DNA of 64,000 nt from Haematobia irritans (taxonomy: Eukaryota; Arthropoda; Insecta; Diptera; Muscidae): positions 25,947,211 to 26,011,210 of the forward strand of contig NC_134398.1 of NCBI RefSeq assembly GCF_050003625.1. Reading direction: 5' to 3'. Numbering within the stretch: the stretch's first letter is position 1; each line of letters begins with the position of its first letter. The notes below the pieces were generated by a model. That model worked only from the letters and a program-made list of their open reading frames with translations, had not been told where the DNA came from and did no database searches. Of this stretch, positions 11,033 through 22,737 are shown piece after piece. The position numbers and the translations under genes were made by a program.

Positions 11033-13182
11033 TGTGTAGATATGCAATTTTGAGAAAGTTTCCTACATACAGATATGGAATTCTAACAAAGTTCCGTGCA
11101 GGCACAAGATTTTGACAAGATTTTGAAATGAAATTTTGACAAATTTTCCTACAGAAAAGAAATTTAGACAAAATTTCTTATAGAAATGAAATTTTGACAG
11201 AATTTCCTATAGAAATTACAATTTGACGAAATTTCCTACATAAATTAAATTTTGACAAAATTTACTACATAAATTAAATTTTGAAAAAATTTCCAATATA
11301 AATTATATTTTGAAAAAATTTCCTATAAAAACGAAATTTTGACAAAATTTAATACATAAATTAAATTTTTACAAAATTTCCTATATAAGTTAAATTTTGA
11401 AAAAAAATCCTATAAAAACGAAATTTTGACAAAATTTCCTATAAAAACGATATTTTGACAAAAATTCCTATAAAAACAAAATTTTGTATAGAAATTAAAT
11501 TTTTACAAAATTTCCAATGAAATTTTTTCAAATTTCCTATAGAAATGATATTTTGACAAAATTTCCTATAGAAATGAAAATTTTGACAAAATTTCCTATA
11601 GAAAGGAAATTTTGACAAAATTTTCAATGAAATTTTTTCAAATTTCCTATAGAAATGATATTTTGACAAAATTTCCTATAGAAATGAAAATTTGACAAAA
11701 TTTTCTTTAGAAATTAAATTTTCACAAAATTTCCCATAAAAACGATATTTTGACAAAATTTCTTATAAAAACGATATTTTGACAAAATTTCCTTTAGAAA
11801 TGAAATTGTGACAAAATTTCCTATAAAAACGAAATTTTGACAAAATTTCCTATAAAAACAAAATTTCGTATAGAAATTAAATTTTCACTAAATTTCCTAT
11901 AAAAATGAAATTTTGATAAAATTTTCTATAATAACGAAATTTTGACAAAATTTCCTATAGACATGAAATTTTGACAAAATTTCACATATAAATGAAATTT
12001 TTACAAAATTTCCTATAGAAATTAAATTTTTACAAAATTTCCTATAGACATGAAATTTTGACAAAATTTCCTATAGAAAGGAAATTTTGACAAAATTTCC
12101 TATAGAAATTAAATTTTGACAAAATTTCCTAAATAAATTAAATTTTGACAAAATTTCCTACATAAATTAAATTTTGACAAAATTTCCTATATAAATTAAA
12201 TTTTGAAAAAATTTCCTATAAAAACGAAATTGCGACAAAATTTCCAATAAAAACGAAATTTAACAAAATTTCCTATAAAAACGAAATTTTGACAAAAATT
12301 CCTATAAAAACAAAATTTCGTATAGAAATTAAATTTTCACATAATTTCCTATAAAAACGAATTTTTGACAAAATTGAGTATAGACATGAAATTTTGACAA
12401 AATTTCCTAAATAAATTAAATTTTGACAAATTTTCCTACATAAATTAAATTTTGACAAAATTTCCTATATAAATTAAATTTTGACAAAATTTCCTATAAA
12501 AACGAAATTGAATTTCCTATAAAAACGAAATTTTGACAAAATTTCCTATAGAAATTAAATTTTGACAAAATTTCCTATAAAAACGAAATTTTGACAAAAA
12601 TTCCTATAAAAGCAAAATTTCGTATAGAAATTAAATTTTCACAAAATTTCCTATAAAAACGAAATTTTGACAAAATTGCCTATAGAAATGAAAATTCCTA
12701 TAAAAACAAAATTTCGTATAGAAATTAAATTTTCACAAAATTTCCTATAAAAACGAAATTTTGACCAAATTTCACATAGAAATGAAATTTTGACAAAATT
12801 TCACATAGAAATGAAGTTTTTACAAAATTTACTATAGAAATGAAATTTTGACAAAATTTCCTATAGAAAGGAAATTTAATGCCTATAGAAATTAAATTTT
12901 CACAAAATTTCCTATAATAGCGAAATTTTGACAAAATTTCCTTTAGAAATGAAATTTTGAAAAAATTTCCTTTAGAAATGAAATTTTGACAAAATTTCTT
13001 CTGGAAATGAAATATTGACATAATTTCCTATAGAAATGAAATTTTTACAATATTTCCTAAAGAAATAAAATTTTGACAGCACTTCCTATAGAAATGACAT
13101 TTTGACAAAATTTCCTATGGAAATGCAATTTTAACAAAATTTCCTATAGAAATGAAAATTTGACAAAATTTCCTATAGAAAT
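11033..13182 (+). repeat. 29-bp minisatellite array R3 (left part)
   Basis: This is a dense 29-bp array with the core AAATTTTGACAAAATTTCC. Many units carry the variant spacer CTATAAAAACG in place of CTATAGAAATG, and the two variants alternate in blocks. It lies upstream of tetraspanin exon 1 and is interrupted at 13183 by HINE-A copy 2. Confidence 0.92.
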
Positions 13183-14870
13183 AACAAGTATATACGGCCG
13201 TAAGTTCGGCCAGGCCGAATCTTATGTACCCTCCACCATGGATTGCTTAGAGACTTCTACGAAAAACTGTCATCCACAATCGAAATACTTGGGTTATGGT
13301 ATCTTAAAACTTCTTAACATCGTTTTCTAAATTGTGAGTTAGTCCATACGTGGTATATATTAGACAAAAAAGTTATGTATAGTTAAGTTTACAAATAATT
13401 ACGAATCGATATGGACTTTTTGCACGGTACGTAGAGGGCCAGAATTGAAATATGAAATATGTTACCGACCATATACTAGCACAATGTACCAAATTTCAAC
13501 TCACTCGGATGAAATTTGCTCCTCCAAGAGACTCCAAAACCAAATCTCTGGATCGGTTTATACGGGGCTATATATGATTATGGACTGATATGGACCACTT
13601 TTGGCATGGTTGTTAAATATTTGCTTCTCCAAAAGGCACCGGAGGTCCTTTTTATCGGTTTATATGGGAGCTATATATAATTATGGGCTGATAGAAACCA
13701 ATTCCTGCATGGTTGTTGGATACCATATACTAACATCACGTACCAAATTTCAACCGAATGGGAAGAATTTTGCTCTTCCAAGGGGCTCTGGAGGTCAAAT
13801 CTGGGGATCATTTTATATGGGGCCTATATATAATTATGGCCCGATTTCGACCAATTTTTGCATGGGAGTTTGAGGCCATATATTAACACCACGTACCAAA
13901 TTTAAACTGAATCAAATGAATTTTGGCCTTCCAAGAGGCTCCGGAGGTCAAATCTGGTGATCGGTTTATATGGGGGCTATATATAATTATGGACCGATGT
14001 GGACCAATTTTTGCATGGTTGTTAGAGACCATATAATATCACCATGTACCAAATTTCAGCCGGATCGGATCAAATTTGCTTTTCTTAGAGGCCTCGCAAG
14101 CCAAATCGGGAGATCGGTTTATATGGGGGCTATATATAATTATGTACCGATGTGGACCAATTTTTGCATGGTTGTTAGAAGCCATATACTAACACCATGT
14201 ACCAAATTTCAGCCGTATCGGATGAAATTTGCTTCTCTTAGAGGCCTCGCAAGCCAAATCGGGGGATCGGTTTATATGGGGGCTATATATAATTATGGAC
14301 CGATGTGGACCAATTTGTGTATGGTTGTTAGAGACCATATACTAACACCATGTATCGAATTTCAGCCGGATCGGATGAAATTTGCTTCTCTTAGAGGCCT
14401 CGCTAGCCAAATCGGGGGATCGGTTTATATGGGGGCTATATATAATTATGGACCGATGTGGACCAATTTTTGCATGGTTGTTAGAGACCATATACTAACA
14501 CCATGTACCAAATTTCAGGGGGATCGGATGAAATTTGCTTCTCTTTGAGGCTCCGCAAGCCAAATCTGGGGGTCGGTTTATATGGGGGCTATACGTAAAA
14601 GTGGACCGATATGGCCCATTTGCAATCCCAATACCGACCTACATCAATAACAACTACTTGTGTCAAGTTTCAAGTCGATAGCTTGTTTCGGAAGTTAGCG
14701 TGATTTCAACAGACGGACGGACGGACGGACGGACATGCTCAGATCGACTCTGAATTTCACCACGACCCAGAATATATATGCTTTATGGGGTCTTAGAGCA
14801 ATATTTCGATGTGTTACAAACGGAATGACAAAGTTAATATACCCCCCATCCTATGGTGGAGGGTATAAAA
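13183..14870 (+). mobile_element. HINE-A copy 2 (full-length, reference copy)
   Basis: This is an intact-looking ~1.69 kb element. It starts AACAAGTATATACGGCCGTA, has a 5' subterminal block with TACCCTCCACCATGG, then internal ~153-bp tandem repeats, then the conserved GATAGCTTGTTTCGGAAG block, an (ACGG)n tract that is (GTCY)n on the other strand, and a 3' hairpin made from TACCCCCCATCC and GGTGGAGGGTATAAAA. The (GTCY)n plus hairpin architecture matches what is known of DINE-1/mini-me (Helentron-associated) elements; I infer that class. It carries no protein gene and interrupts a 29-bp array without an obvious target duplication. Confidence 0.8.
13560..14600 (+). repeat. ~153-bp tandem repeats of HINE-A
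   Basis: About seven tandem units each contain GGTTTATATGGGGGCTATAT, a GACCGATGTGGACCAATTTT block, CCATATACTAACACCATGTA and CCGGATCGGATGAAATTTGC. The last four are most alike. The period is 153 bp (51 codons), so one frame stays open across several units and yields a spurious repetitive peptide. The same unit makes up other HINE-A copies. Confidence 0.88.
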
Positions 14871-16206
14871 ATTTGACAAAATTTCCTATAGAAATGAAAT
14901 TTTGACAAAATTTCCTATAGAAATGAAATTTTGACAAAATTTCATATATAAATGAAGTTTTAACAAAAATTTCTATGGAAATACAATTTCCTATAAAAAC
15001 GAAATTTTGACGAAATTCCTATGAAAACAAAGTTTCGTATTGAAATTAAATTTTCACAACTTTCATATAGAAATGAAATTTCCTATAAAAATGAAATTTT
15101 GACAAAATTTCCTATAGAAATGAAATTTTTACAAAATTTCTTATAGAAATGAAAATTTGACAAAATTTCCTATAGAAGGGAAATTTTGACAAAATTTCCT
15201 ATAGAAATTAAATTTTCACAAATTTTCCTTTAGAAATGAAATGTTGACATAATTTCTTATGGAAATAAAATTTTGGCATAATTTCCTATAGAAATGAAAT
15301 TTTTACAAAATTTCCTAAAGAAAAAAAATTTTTGACAGAACTTTCTATAGAAATGAAATTTTGACAAAATTTCCTATGGAAATGCAATTTTAACAAAATT
15401 TCCTATAGAAATGAAAATTTGACAAAATTTCCTATAGAAATGAAAATTTGACAAAATTTCCGATAGAAATGAAATTTTCACAAAATTTCCTATAGAAATG
15501 AAATTTTGACAAAATTTCATATATAAATGAAGTTTTAACAAAAATTTCTATGGAAATACAATTTCCTATAAAAACGAAATTTTAACGAAATTACTATGAA
15601 AACAAAGTTTCGTATTGAAATTAAATTTTCACAAAATTTCCTATAACAACGAAATTTTGACAAAATATCCTATAGACATGAAATTTTGACAAAATTTCAC
15701 ATAGAAATGGAATTTCCTATAAAAATGAAATTTTTATAAAATTTCCTATAGAAATGAAATTTTTACAAAATTTCCTATAGAAATGAAATTTTGACAAAAT
15801 TTCCTATAGAAATGAAAATTTGACAAAATTTCCTATAGAAAGGAAATTTTGACAAAATTCCCTATAGAAATTAAATTTTCACAAAATTTCCTTTAGAAAT
15901 GAAATTTTGACATAATTTCTTATGAAAATAAAATTTTGGCATAATTTCCTATAGAAATGAAATTTTTACAAAATCTCCTAAAGAAAAAAATTTTTGACAG
16001 AACTTTCTATAGAAATGAAATTTTGACAAAATTTACTATGGAAATGCAATTTTAACAAAATTTTCTATAGAAATGAGAATTTGACAACATTTCCTATAGA
16101 AATGAGAATTTGACAAAATTTCCTACAGAATTGAAATTTTGACAAAAATTTCTATGGAAATAGAATTTTGACAAAATTTCCTATAGAAAGGAAATTTTGA
16201 CAAAAT
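14871..16206 (+). repeat. 29-bp minisatellite array R3 (right part)
   Basis: The array continues after HINE-A copy 2. It contains a duplicated block of about 0.6 kb: the run starting AAATGAAGTTTTAACAAAAA at ~14951 recurs at ~15526 with the same unusual neighbours (TATGGAAATACAATTTCCTA). Confidence 0.9.
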
Positions 16207-17041
16207 TAGTGTTCATTGCGAAAACTTTAGTTTCAGATTAATAAAGTTTGCTTTTGTTAGAAAAAGAGTTTGTGAAAGTGTTCTTATGAGAAAAAAAACT
16301 ATATTCCAATTTGTTATTGAAGAATTGTAAATAATTTCCAATGGCAGGTCCACACAAATTTAAATGTAAATAATTTAATTTATTTTCATTGGAGATTTGA
16401 ATTTCAATTCACTGTAATTTTCTTTCACATATAGTTACAAATATATTCTCGTTTTTATTTTGTTTTAATTTTATAAACTTTTGTCACTTTTCTTACATTT
16501 AAAAAATATATATAAAATATAAATGTTCGTTTTTCCGCTTAGGTCTAATTACTTTAAATACTTCTACTAACTGAAATAAATTTACGATAAACGAATTCGA
16601 AAACAAACAAATGCTTATCTAAAGTCAAAGCCTTAGTCATTGTCGCAGAATATTTCTAATCAATTCCAATTTATTGTCTTATCTTTGGAGCAAATGGACA
16701 AAAATAACGAAAAATCAACAAACTTAATATATCAAAAGTCCATTAAACAAAAAAACTCAATTTTAAGTTTTTATAGCAAAATCTTAATTATTAAAATTAC
16801 AATAAAGGCTTTGTAAAGTATCTACGGGCAAGAGAATGAAAGAGAGAGAGAGAGAGAGACAAATGGCAAATATAAAAATTATGGAAGTAAATAAAATGAC
16901 CAAATTGTTTGTCATAATGTTTGGGCAATTAGATATACGGTATATTATTTATCTATAAACACTATTCCGCTCATCTATAAGATAGAAAAATTAAATATCT
17001 TCAAATAATAATTTAATATATATTTGCCTAAATGAAGTAGA
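16207..17041. other. AT-rich unique sequence with (GA)n
   Basis: No gene is recognised. The segment is AT-rich and includes a (GA)n microsatellite at 16841-16859. It separates the array from TIR element C. Confidence 0.5.
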
Positions 17042-17620
17042 TACACACAAAAAATTATTTTTCTGATTCAATCACCAAATTAATTGATCCAATTAATTTT
17101 TTAATTGAAATGTCTTCAATCACGAAAATGATAGTATCAATCACAGTTTTAATTGGGCATAGAAAAAATGCTTGACTAAAAAATTAATTGATTTTTTCAG
17201 CAAATTCAATTAATTTTTTAATTGATCCAATTAAAAATTTAATTGATGTTGATTCCAAAACTCAATTAATTTATTAATTAAAAAGGGTAACTATTTTTAA
17301 TTACTTTCTGAATTGGCTTAGAGTTTTTATTTGGATTAACAAATGATTGTTTGAAATACATTTTTAATTAAAAATTAAAAAAAAAAAAATCAGTACTTTT
17401 CTTAACCGAATTAGTCTTCCGAATTTGATTAAAAAGTTAATTGTATCAATTAATTTTTTAATTGAAAATTTGAAAATTTTCAATCATTGACTTAATTAAC
17501 TTAATGTTTCTATCATGATTAAAAAGTTAATTGTATCAATTAATTTATTAATTGAAAAAATTTTCAACTTCAATTAACTTTTTAATTGGAAATATTTTGG
17601 TGTTATTTTTTTCTGTGTAT
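17042..17620. mobile_element. TIR element C, copy 1
   Basis: The ~575-bp element has termini CACACAAAAAA and TTTTTTCTGTG with flanking TA. Its interior repeats AATTAATTTTTTAATTG in both orientations, so the whole sequence could fold on itself. A second copy at 60473-62348 is split by a HINE-B. There is no coding capacity. The TA flanks suggest mobilisation by a Tc1/mariner-type transposase (inference). Confidence 0.65.
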
Positions 17621-18130
17621 GGAAAAAAATATAAATTGTTTATATTTTTATTTTTTTGGTGTAACTTAATTTCATTTGCATTATGAAAATAAACCGCAAT
17701 ATATCAAATGAAAAGCTTCGTTTTTAAATGGTGATATAAGAGGCCTGTCTTTGAGCGATTTTTTACGACTTTACCATACACGAAAATGAAAATGTTTTTC
17801 ATATTTTTGGTTGTAAAAATTATATGTTTTATATGTTTTTTTAAATGAAAACAAAATGAATGCCAGCACAATTATCCACAACAAAATGTGTCCCATGTAG
17901 AGAACCATTTGTTCTCATTTGATTCTTTCACTGTTGAAGTCTTTCGTTATCCGTCTATTCTCTCTCGCTCTTTCTGACGCTTCTAAACATATGTATGTTT
18001 ATACAAAATTTCTAAATTAATATATGTTTCCATCCAGTGATATTATATTTAACTAAATGTAATGCATATTTTATTATTTTGCATAGAAATTTTACTTAAT
18101 GGAATAAAAATGGCTAATTTTCCCATTAAC
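17621..18130. other. Spacer with fragment related to element D
   Basis: Positions ~17850-18050 (TTGTTCTCATTTG, the TCTCTCTCGCTCTTTCTGAC block, CATATGTATGTTTATAC) resemble the 3' half of element D at 58600-58770. The remainder is AT-rich, with nothing recognised. Confidence 0.4.
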
Positions 18131-18151
18131 CCCCTAAAGCCCCAACTCAAA

Positions 18152-18660
18152 AATATCATTCACACAAAAATATTCCCGGTTTGGGGAAAATCCTCAAAAT
18201 TGACAGGCACAGTGTGGATCTCAAAACACTGTCAGATCTGCGCCCAAAATAAAATTCTGAAACCCCCAAGATCTCAACTCACTAAAATACTGGCTACACT
18301 GACGACACAGAGTGGTTCTCATCCCCATCTACACAAAAATATTCCCGGTTTGAGATAAATACTCAAAATTGACAGGCACAGTGTGGATCTCAAAACACTG
18401 TCAAATCTGCGCCCAAAATAAAATTCTGAAACCCCCAAGATCTCAACTCACTAAAATACTGGCTATACTGATGACACAGAGTGGTTCTCATCCCCATCTA
18501 CACAAAAATATTCCCTGTTTCGGGGAAATACTCAAAATTGACAGGCACAGTGTGGATCTCAAAACACTGTCAAATCTGCGCCCAAAATAAAATTCTGAAA
18601 CCCCCAAGATCTCAACTCACTAAAATACTGGCTATACTGATGATACAGAGTGGTTCTCAA
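18152..18660 (+). repeat. 169-bp tandem repeat, three copies
   Basis: Three units at a 169-bp period share GACAGGCACAGTGTGGATCT (starting 18202, 18371 and 18540) and CCCCCAAGATCTCAACTCAC. Each holds the imperfect inverted repeat CAGTGT/ACACTG. Copies two and three are nearly identical. The array is locally GC-richer than its surroundings. Short open frames through it are artefacts. Confidence 0.88.
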
Positions 18661-19417
18661 AACATCTGCCAACCATACGATTTCTTACGAACCCGACCTT
18701 AGAAAATAAATTTGTAAAATTATTTACAATATCGTTTTCGATATCAATTTATTACTTTGAGTGTAGTATTTTTTTCTATCCATCACAAGATTTATTCTTT
18801 GTTGTAGGTAGGTATTGTTGATAAACGGTGTTTTTGTTAATCGATAAGATTATGCTTCAATAAATATTCTTTCTTTGTTGCATTTTCTACACCTGTCATT
18901 CTTAACTTTTGTTTTTTTGTACTAATCAGTCAAAACAAATGTTAAAAAAATTTAGGAGAAATTCTAGAAAGCCTATAGTACACCAAAACTGTTTCATTAA
19001 ATGATCATGGTTTCCACACTAGTTGAAAATGATGTACCAAATTTTCCAAAAATTTTTACCAAAAACTTATCAAACTTAAAAAAAAATCTCATTTTGAAAT
19101 TTTTGATCAACTTTTGGAGGTTGTTATGGGAAAAATCGTTTTCTCTCAAAGAATTTATTTTCATTAAGTTATGCATGTCCGTAAGCACAAGCACGGACAG
19201 ATAATTTTTGTAACTCACGCTATACATTATACAGAAAAACATCTTACGAAAATTTTTCCAATTAAAATCTTCATTGAGTTTTACAAAATATTCAATGAAA
19301 AATTTAATTGATAATAAAAATTTTTTAATTGAAATAAAATTCAATCACCAAAAGTAATTTTATGAATTAAATTTTTAATTTGATTAACTAATTTTTTAAT
19401 TGACTTTCAATTAATTA
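18661..19417. other. AT-rich spacer
   Basis: No supported gene is present; a frame is open on both strands around 18997-19344 but shows no family motif. The end (19260-19417) has TTTTTTAATTG/AATTAA blocks like TIR element C. Confidence 0.4.
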
Positions 19418-20893
19418 TACCCTCCACCATAGGATGGGGGTACGTTGTCATTCCGTTTGTAACACATCGAAATATTGCTCTAAGACCCCATAAAGTACAT
19501 ATATTCTGGGTCGTAGTGAAACTCTGAGTCGATCTAAGCATGTCCGTCCGTCCGTCTGTCTGCTGTCACGGTAATTTCCGAACGAAACAAGCTATCGACT
19601 AATAATTATATATAGCCCCCGTATAAACCGATCCCCAGATTTGGCTTGCGGAGCCTCAAAGAGAAGCAAATTTCATCCGATCCCGCTGAAATTTGGTACA
19701 TGATGTTGGTATATGCTCTCTAACAATCATGCAAAAATTGGTCCACATCGGTCTATAATTATATATAGCCCCCGTATAAACCGATCCCCAGATTTGGCTT
19801 GCGGAGCCTCAAAGAGAAGCAAATTTCATTCGATCCCGCTGAAATTTGGTACATGATGTTGGTATATGCTCTCCAACAATCATGCAAAAATTGGTCCACA
19901 TCGGTCTATAATTATATATAGCCCCCGTATAAACCGATCCCCAGATTTGGCTTGCGGAGCCTCAAAGAGAAGCAAATTTCATCCGATCCCGCTGAAATTT
20001 GGTACACGATGTTGGTATATGCTCTCTAACAACCATGCAAAAATTGGTTCACATCGGTCCATAATTATATATAGCCCCCATATAAACCGATCCCCAGATT
20101 TGGGTTGCATAGCCTCTAAGAGAAGCAAATTTCATCCGATCCGGCTGAAATTTGGTACATGATATTGGTATATGCTCTCTAACAACCATGCAAAAATTGG
20201 CCCTCATCGGTCCATAATTATATATAGCCCCCATATAAACCGATCCCCAGATTTGCATTGCGGAGCCTCAAAGAGAAGCAAATTTCATCCGATCCGGTTG
20301 AAATTTGGTATGTGGTGTTATTATATGGTCTCTAATAACCATGCAAAAATTGGTCCATATCGGTCCATAATTATATATAGCACTTATATAAACCGATTCC
20401 CATATTTGACCTCCGGAGCCTCTTGGAGGAGCAAAATTCATCCGATCCGGTTGAAATTTGTTACATTTCGCTAGTGTATGGCCGGGAGCCACCGTGGTGC
20501 AATGGTCAGCATGCCCGCCTTGCATACACAAGGTCGTGGGTTCGATTCCTGCTTCGACCGAACAGCAAACAGACTTTCAGCTATGGATTATCCCACCTCA
20601 GTAATGCTGGTGACATTTCTAAGGGTTTCACAGCTTCTCTAAATGGTTTCACTGTAATGTGGAACGCCGTTCGGACTCGGTTATAAAAAGGAGGTACCTT
20701 GTCATTGAGCTTAACATGGAATCGGGCAGCACTCAGTGATAAGAGAGAAGTTCACCAATGTGGTATCACAATAATAGTCTAAGTGAGCCTGACACCTAAC
20801 CTAACGTACTGTATGACCGTTAACAACCATGACAAAAGTGGTCCGTATCGATCTATATTATATATAACTTCCATATAAACCGATCCCCAAACA
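19418..20893 (-). mobile_element. HINE-A copy 3, 5'-truncated, with SINE insertion
   Basis: In minus orientation it begins at the 3' hairpin (TATACCCTCCACCATAGG), followed by the (GTCC)n tract and five 153-bp repeats (anchors at 19731, 19884, 20037, 20190 and 20343, exactly 153 bp apart). The first three units are almost identical, indicating recent homogenisation. A SINE (20484-20809) interrupts it. The AACAAGTA end is absent. Confidence 0.82.
20484..20809 (+). mobile_element. tRNA-derived SINE, copy 2
   Basis: It starts GGGAGCCACCGTGGTGCAAT. Box A (TGGTGCAATGG) is at 20495-20505 and box B (GGTTCGATTCC) at 20539-20549, both matching Pol III consensus. It ends in CACCTAACCTAAC. Flanks TGTATGGCC and TGTATGACC look like a target duplication with one mismatch. 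It lies within HINE-A copy 3. Confidence 0.85.
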
Positions 20894-20937
20894 CACGAAC
20901 ACGATTGCCACTAGAGCCAAAAATAATCTGCCTAAAT

Positions 20938-21210
20938 TGTATTGCCATAGAAAATTTTGTCAAAATTTTATTGCCATAGAACATTTTTTTAAAATTTTAT
21001 ATTTCTATAGAAAATTTTATCAAAATTTAATTTCTTTAGGAAATTTTGTCATCATTTTATGTCTTTACGAAATTTTGTCAAAATATAATTTCTATACAAA
21101 ATTTTATTTCTATAGAAAATTTAGTCAAATTTTATTTCTATAGAAAATTTTGTCAGAATTTTATTTCTGTAGAAAGTTTTGTCAAAATGTTGTTTCTATA
21201 GAAAATATAT
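20938..21210 (-). repeat. 29-bp array R4, reverse polarity
   Basis: About nine 29-bp units read CTATAGAAAATTTTGTCAAA, the reverse complement of the arrays to the left and right. Together with 21893-22434 it forms the outer arms of a large inverted structure. Confidence 0.85.
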
Positions 21211-21302
21211 GAAGCATTTCATAGTTGGAGAGGAATATTTTGCAAAATCTTCCAAAACATCAAGAATTCTACCAATCTACAAATTAGTATAAAATCTGCC
21301 AC

Positions 21303-21790
21303 TTTTGGTAGACTCGTGTTCATAATTGTATATAGCCACCATATAAAGCGACCCCCATATTTAAATTCGGGCTCAATAATTACCGCACTAAAGTTCATAT
21401 CCGTTCGTAATTATTTCTTCCCTATATATACCGGTCAAGAACTGAACATATACGTATTTAATCGACCTTTATTTTGTCTACTATATATCCCGCATGGACT
21501 AACTTACAATTTAGAAGATGATGTTAAGAAGTTTTAAGATGCCTTGCTATTAACAAACAAAATTAAACTCTCATAGCCGGACACCTCCCAAATGTGGAAA
21601 AAATGAGTGTCAACTACTGAGAGTAGTATATAAATCTGAGCCGATTTGGACAAGATTTTTAAAAACTTCTACCAACTGGCCTCTGTGGTCATATGAGTGT
21701 AAATCGGGCCAATGATATATGTGGGAGCTTATATAAATAACACCTATTTCAACGTAATTATAGGCCAACAAATCTTGGTTTTTCGCACCA
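21303..21790. mobile_element. Fragments of HINE-A and HINE-B
   Basis: Positions 21303-21546 contain HINE-A pieces (TAATTGTATATAGCCACCAT and GGACTAACTTACAATTTAGA). Positions ~21620-21740 contain HINE-B repeat text (TGGCCTCTGTGGTCATATGA, GTGTAAATCGGGC). Both are short and degraded. They are bracketed by an inverted repeat containing GTTGGAGAGGAATATTTTGC at 21224-21243 and 21863-21882. Confidence 0.6.
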
Positions 21791-21892
21791 CGATCACGCA
21801 CATGGTAGATTTTGTACTTTTTGGTAGATTTCTAGAAGTCTTAATGTTTAGGTAGATTTTTGCAAAATATTCCTCTCCAACTAGGGGTTACT

Positions 21893-22434
21893 CCACAAAT
21901 TTTCTCTAGATATAAATTTTTGACAAAATTTTCTATAGAAATACAATTTTGACAAAATTTTTTATAGAAATGAAATTTAAAAAAAAAAACATTTCTATAG
22001 ACAAAATTTTCTATAGAGATACAATTTTGAAAAAATTTTGTATGGAAACAAAATTTTGACAAAATTTTCTATTAAAATAAAATTTTTACAAAATTTTCTA
22101 TAGAAATAAAATCTTGACAAAATTTTCTATAGAAATAAAATCTTGAAAAAATTTTCTATAGAAATAAAATTTTGAAAAAATGTTCTATAGAAATAAAGTT
22201 TTGAAAAAAAAATTCTATAGAAATAAAATCTTGTCAAAATGTTCTATAGAAATCAAATTTTGACAAAATTTTCTATAGAAATAAAATTTTGATAAAATTT
22301 TCTGTAGAAATAAAATTTTGACAAAATTTTCTATAGAAATAAATTTTTGACAAAAGTTACTATAGAAATACAATTTTGACAAAAGTTATTGTAGAAATAA
22401 AATTTTGACAAAAGTTACTATAGAAATAAAATTT
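21893..22434 (+). repeat. 29-bp array R5 (left part)
   Basis: Plus-polarity units with the spacer CTATAGAAATA and the perfect palindrome TTTCTATAGAAA. The array is interrupted by the foldback at 22435-22694. Confidence 0.9.
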
Positions 22435-22694
22435 TACCTTCTGTTTTCTTTTTTTAAATTCAAGCTCGAGGTCAGAGTTTTATTTTCTGTTTTATTTTTA
22501 TACTTCGATATTTCGATCTCCTTCGGAAATCATCGACGGGAATAAAATAAATAAATACAATTAAAACCTATGTCACTGGTGATGTCCTCTCATTTCTGTT
22601 GCTGTTACCACACTGTGGTATCGAAGTATAAAAATAAAACAGAAAATAAAACTCTGACCTCGAGCTTGAATTTACAAAAAGAAAACAGAAGGTA
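22435..22694. mobile_element. MITE/foldback with 76-bp near-perfect arms
   Basis: Left arm 22435-22510 and right arm 22619-22694 are reverse complements over 76 bp with a single mismatch. The arms begin TACCTTCTGTTTTC and contain AGCTCGAGGTCAGAG. The loop is 108 bp. With TA as a duplicated target the element proper would be CCTTCTG...CAGAAGG. High arm identity points to a recent insertion or active correction. It sits inside a 29-bp array. I know no named family. Confidence 0.85.
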
Positions 22695-22737
22695 ATAAAC
22701 AAAAAGGTCAAAAAACAAAAACAACAAACGTACATGA

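Noticed and set aside
12725..13021. Phe/Ile/Lys/Asn-rich minus-strand open frames in the 29-bp arrays
   Set aside because: They are a by-product of a repeat unit without stops on that strand; no start context, no conserved domain, same text in every array.
18062..18702. Overlapping frames in the 169-bp repeats (TGTVWISKHCQICAQNK)
   Set aside because: Frames follow the tandem repeat and break at unit edges; no start or family support.
20423..20686. Short frame reading EPPWCNGQHARLAYTRSWVR
   Set aside because: This is the tRNA-like head of a SINE translated in frame.
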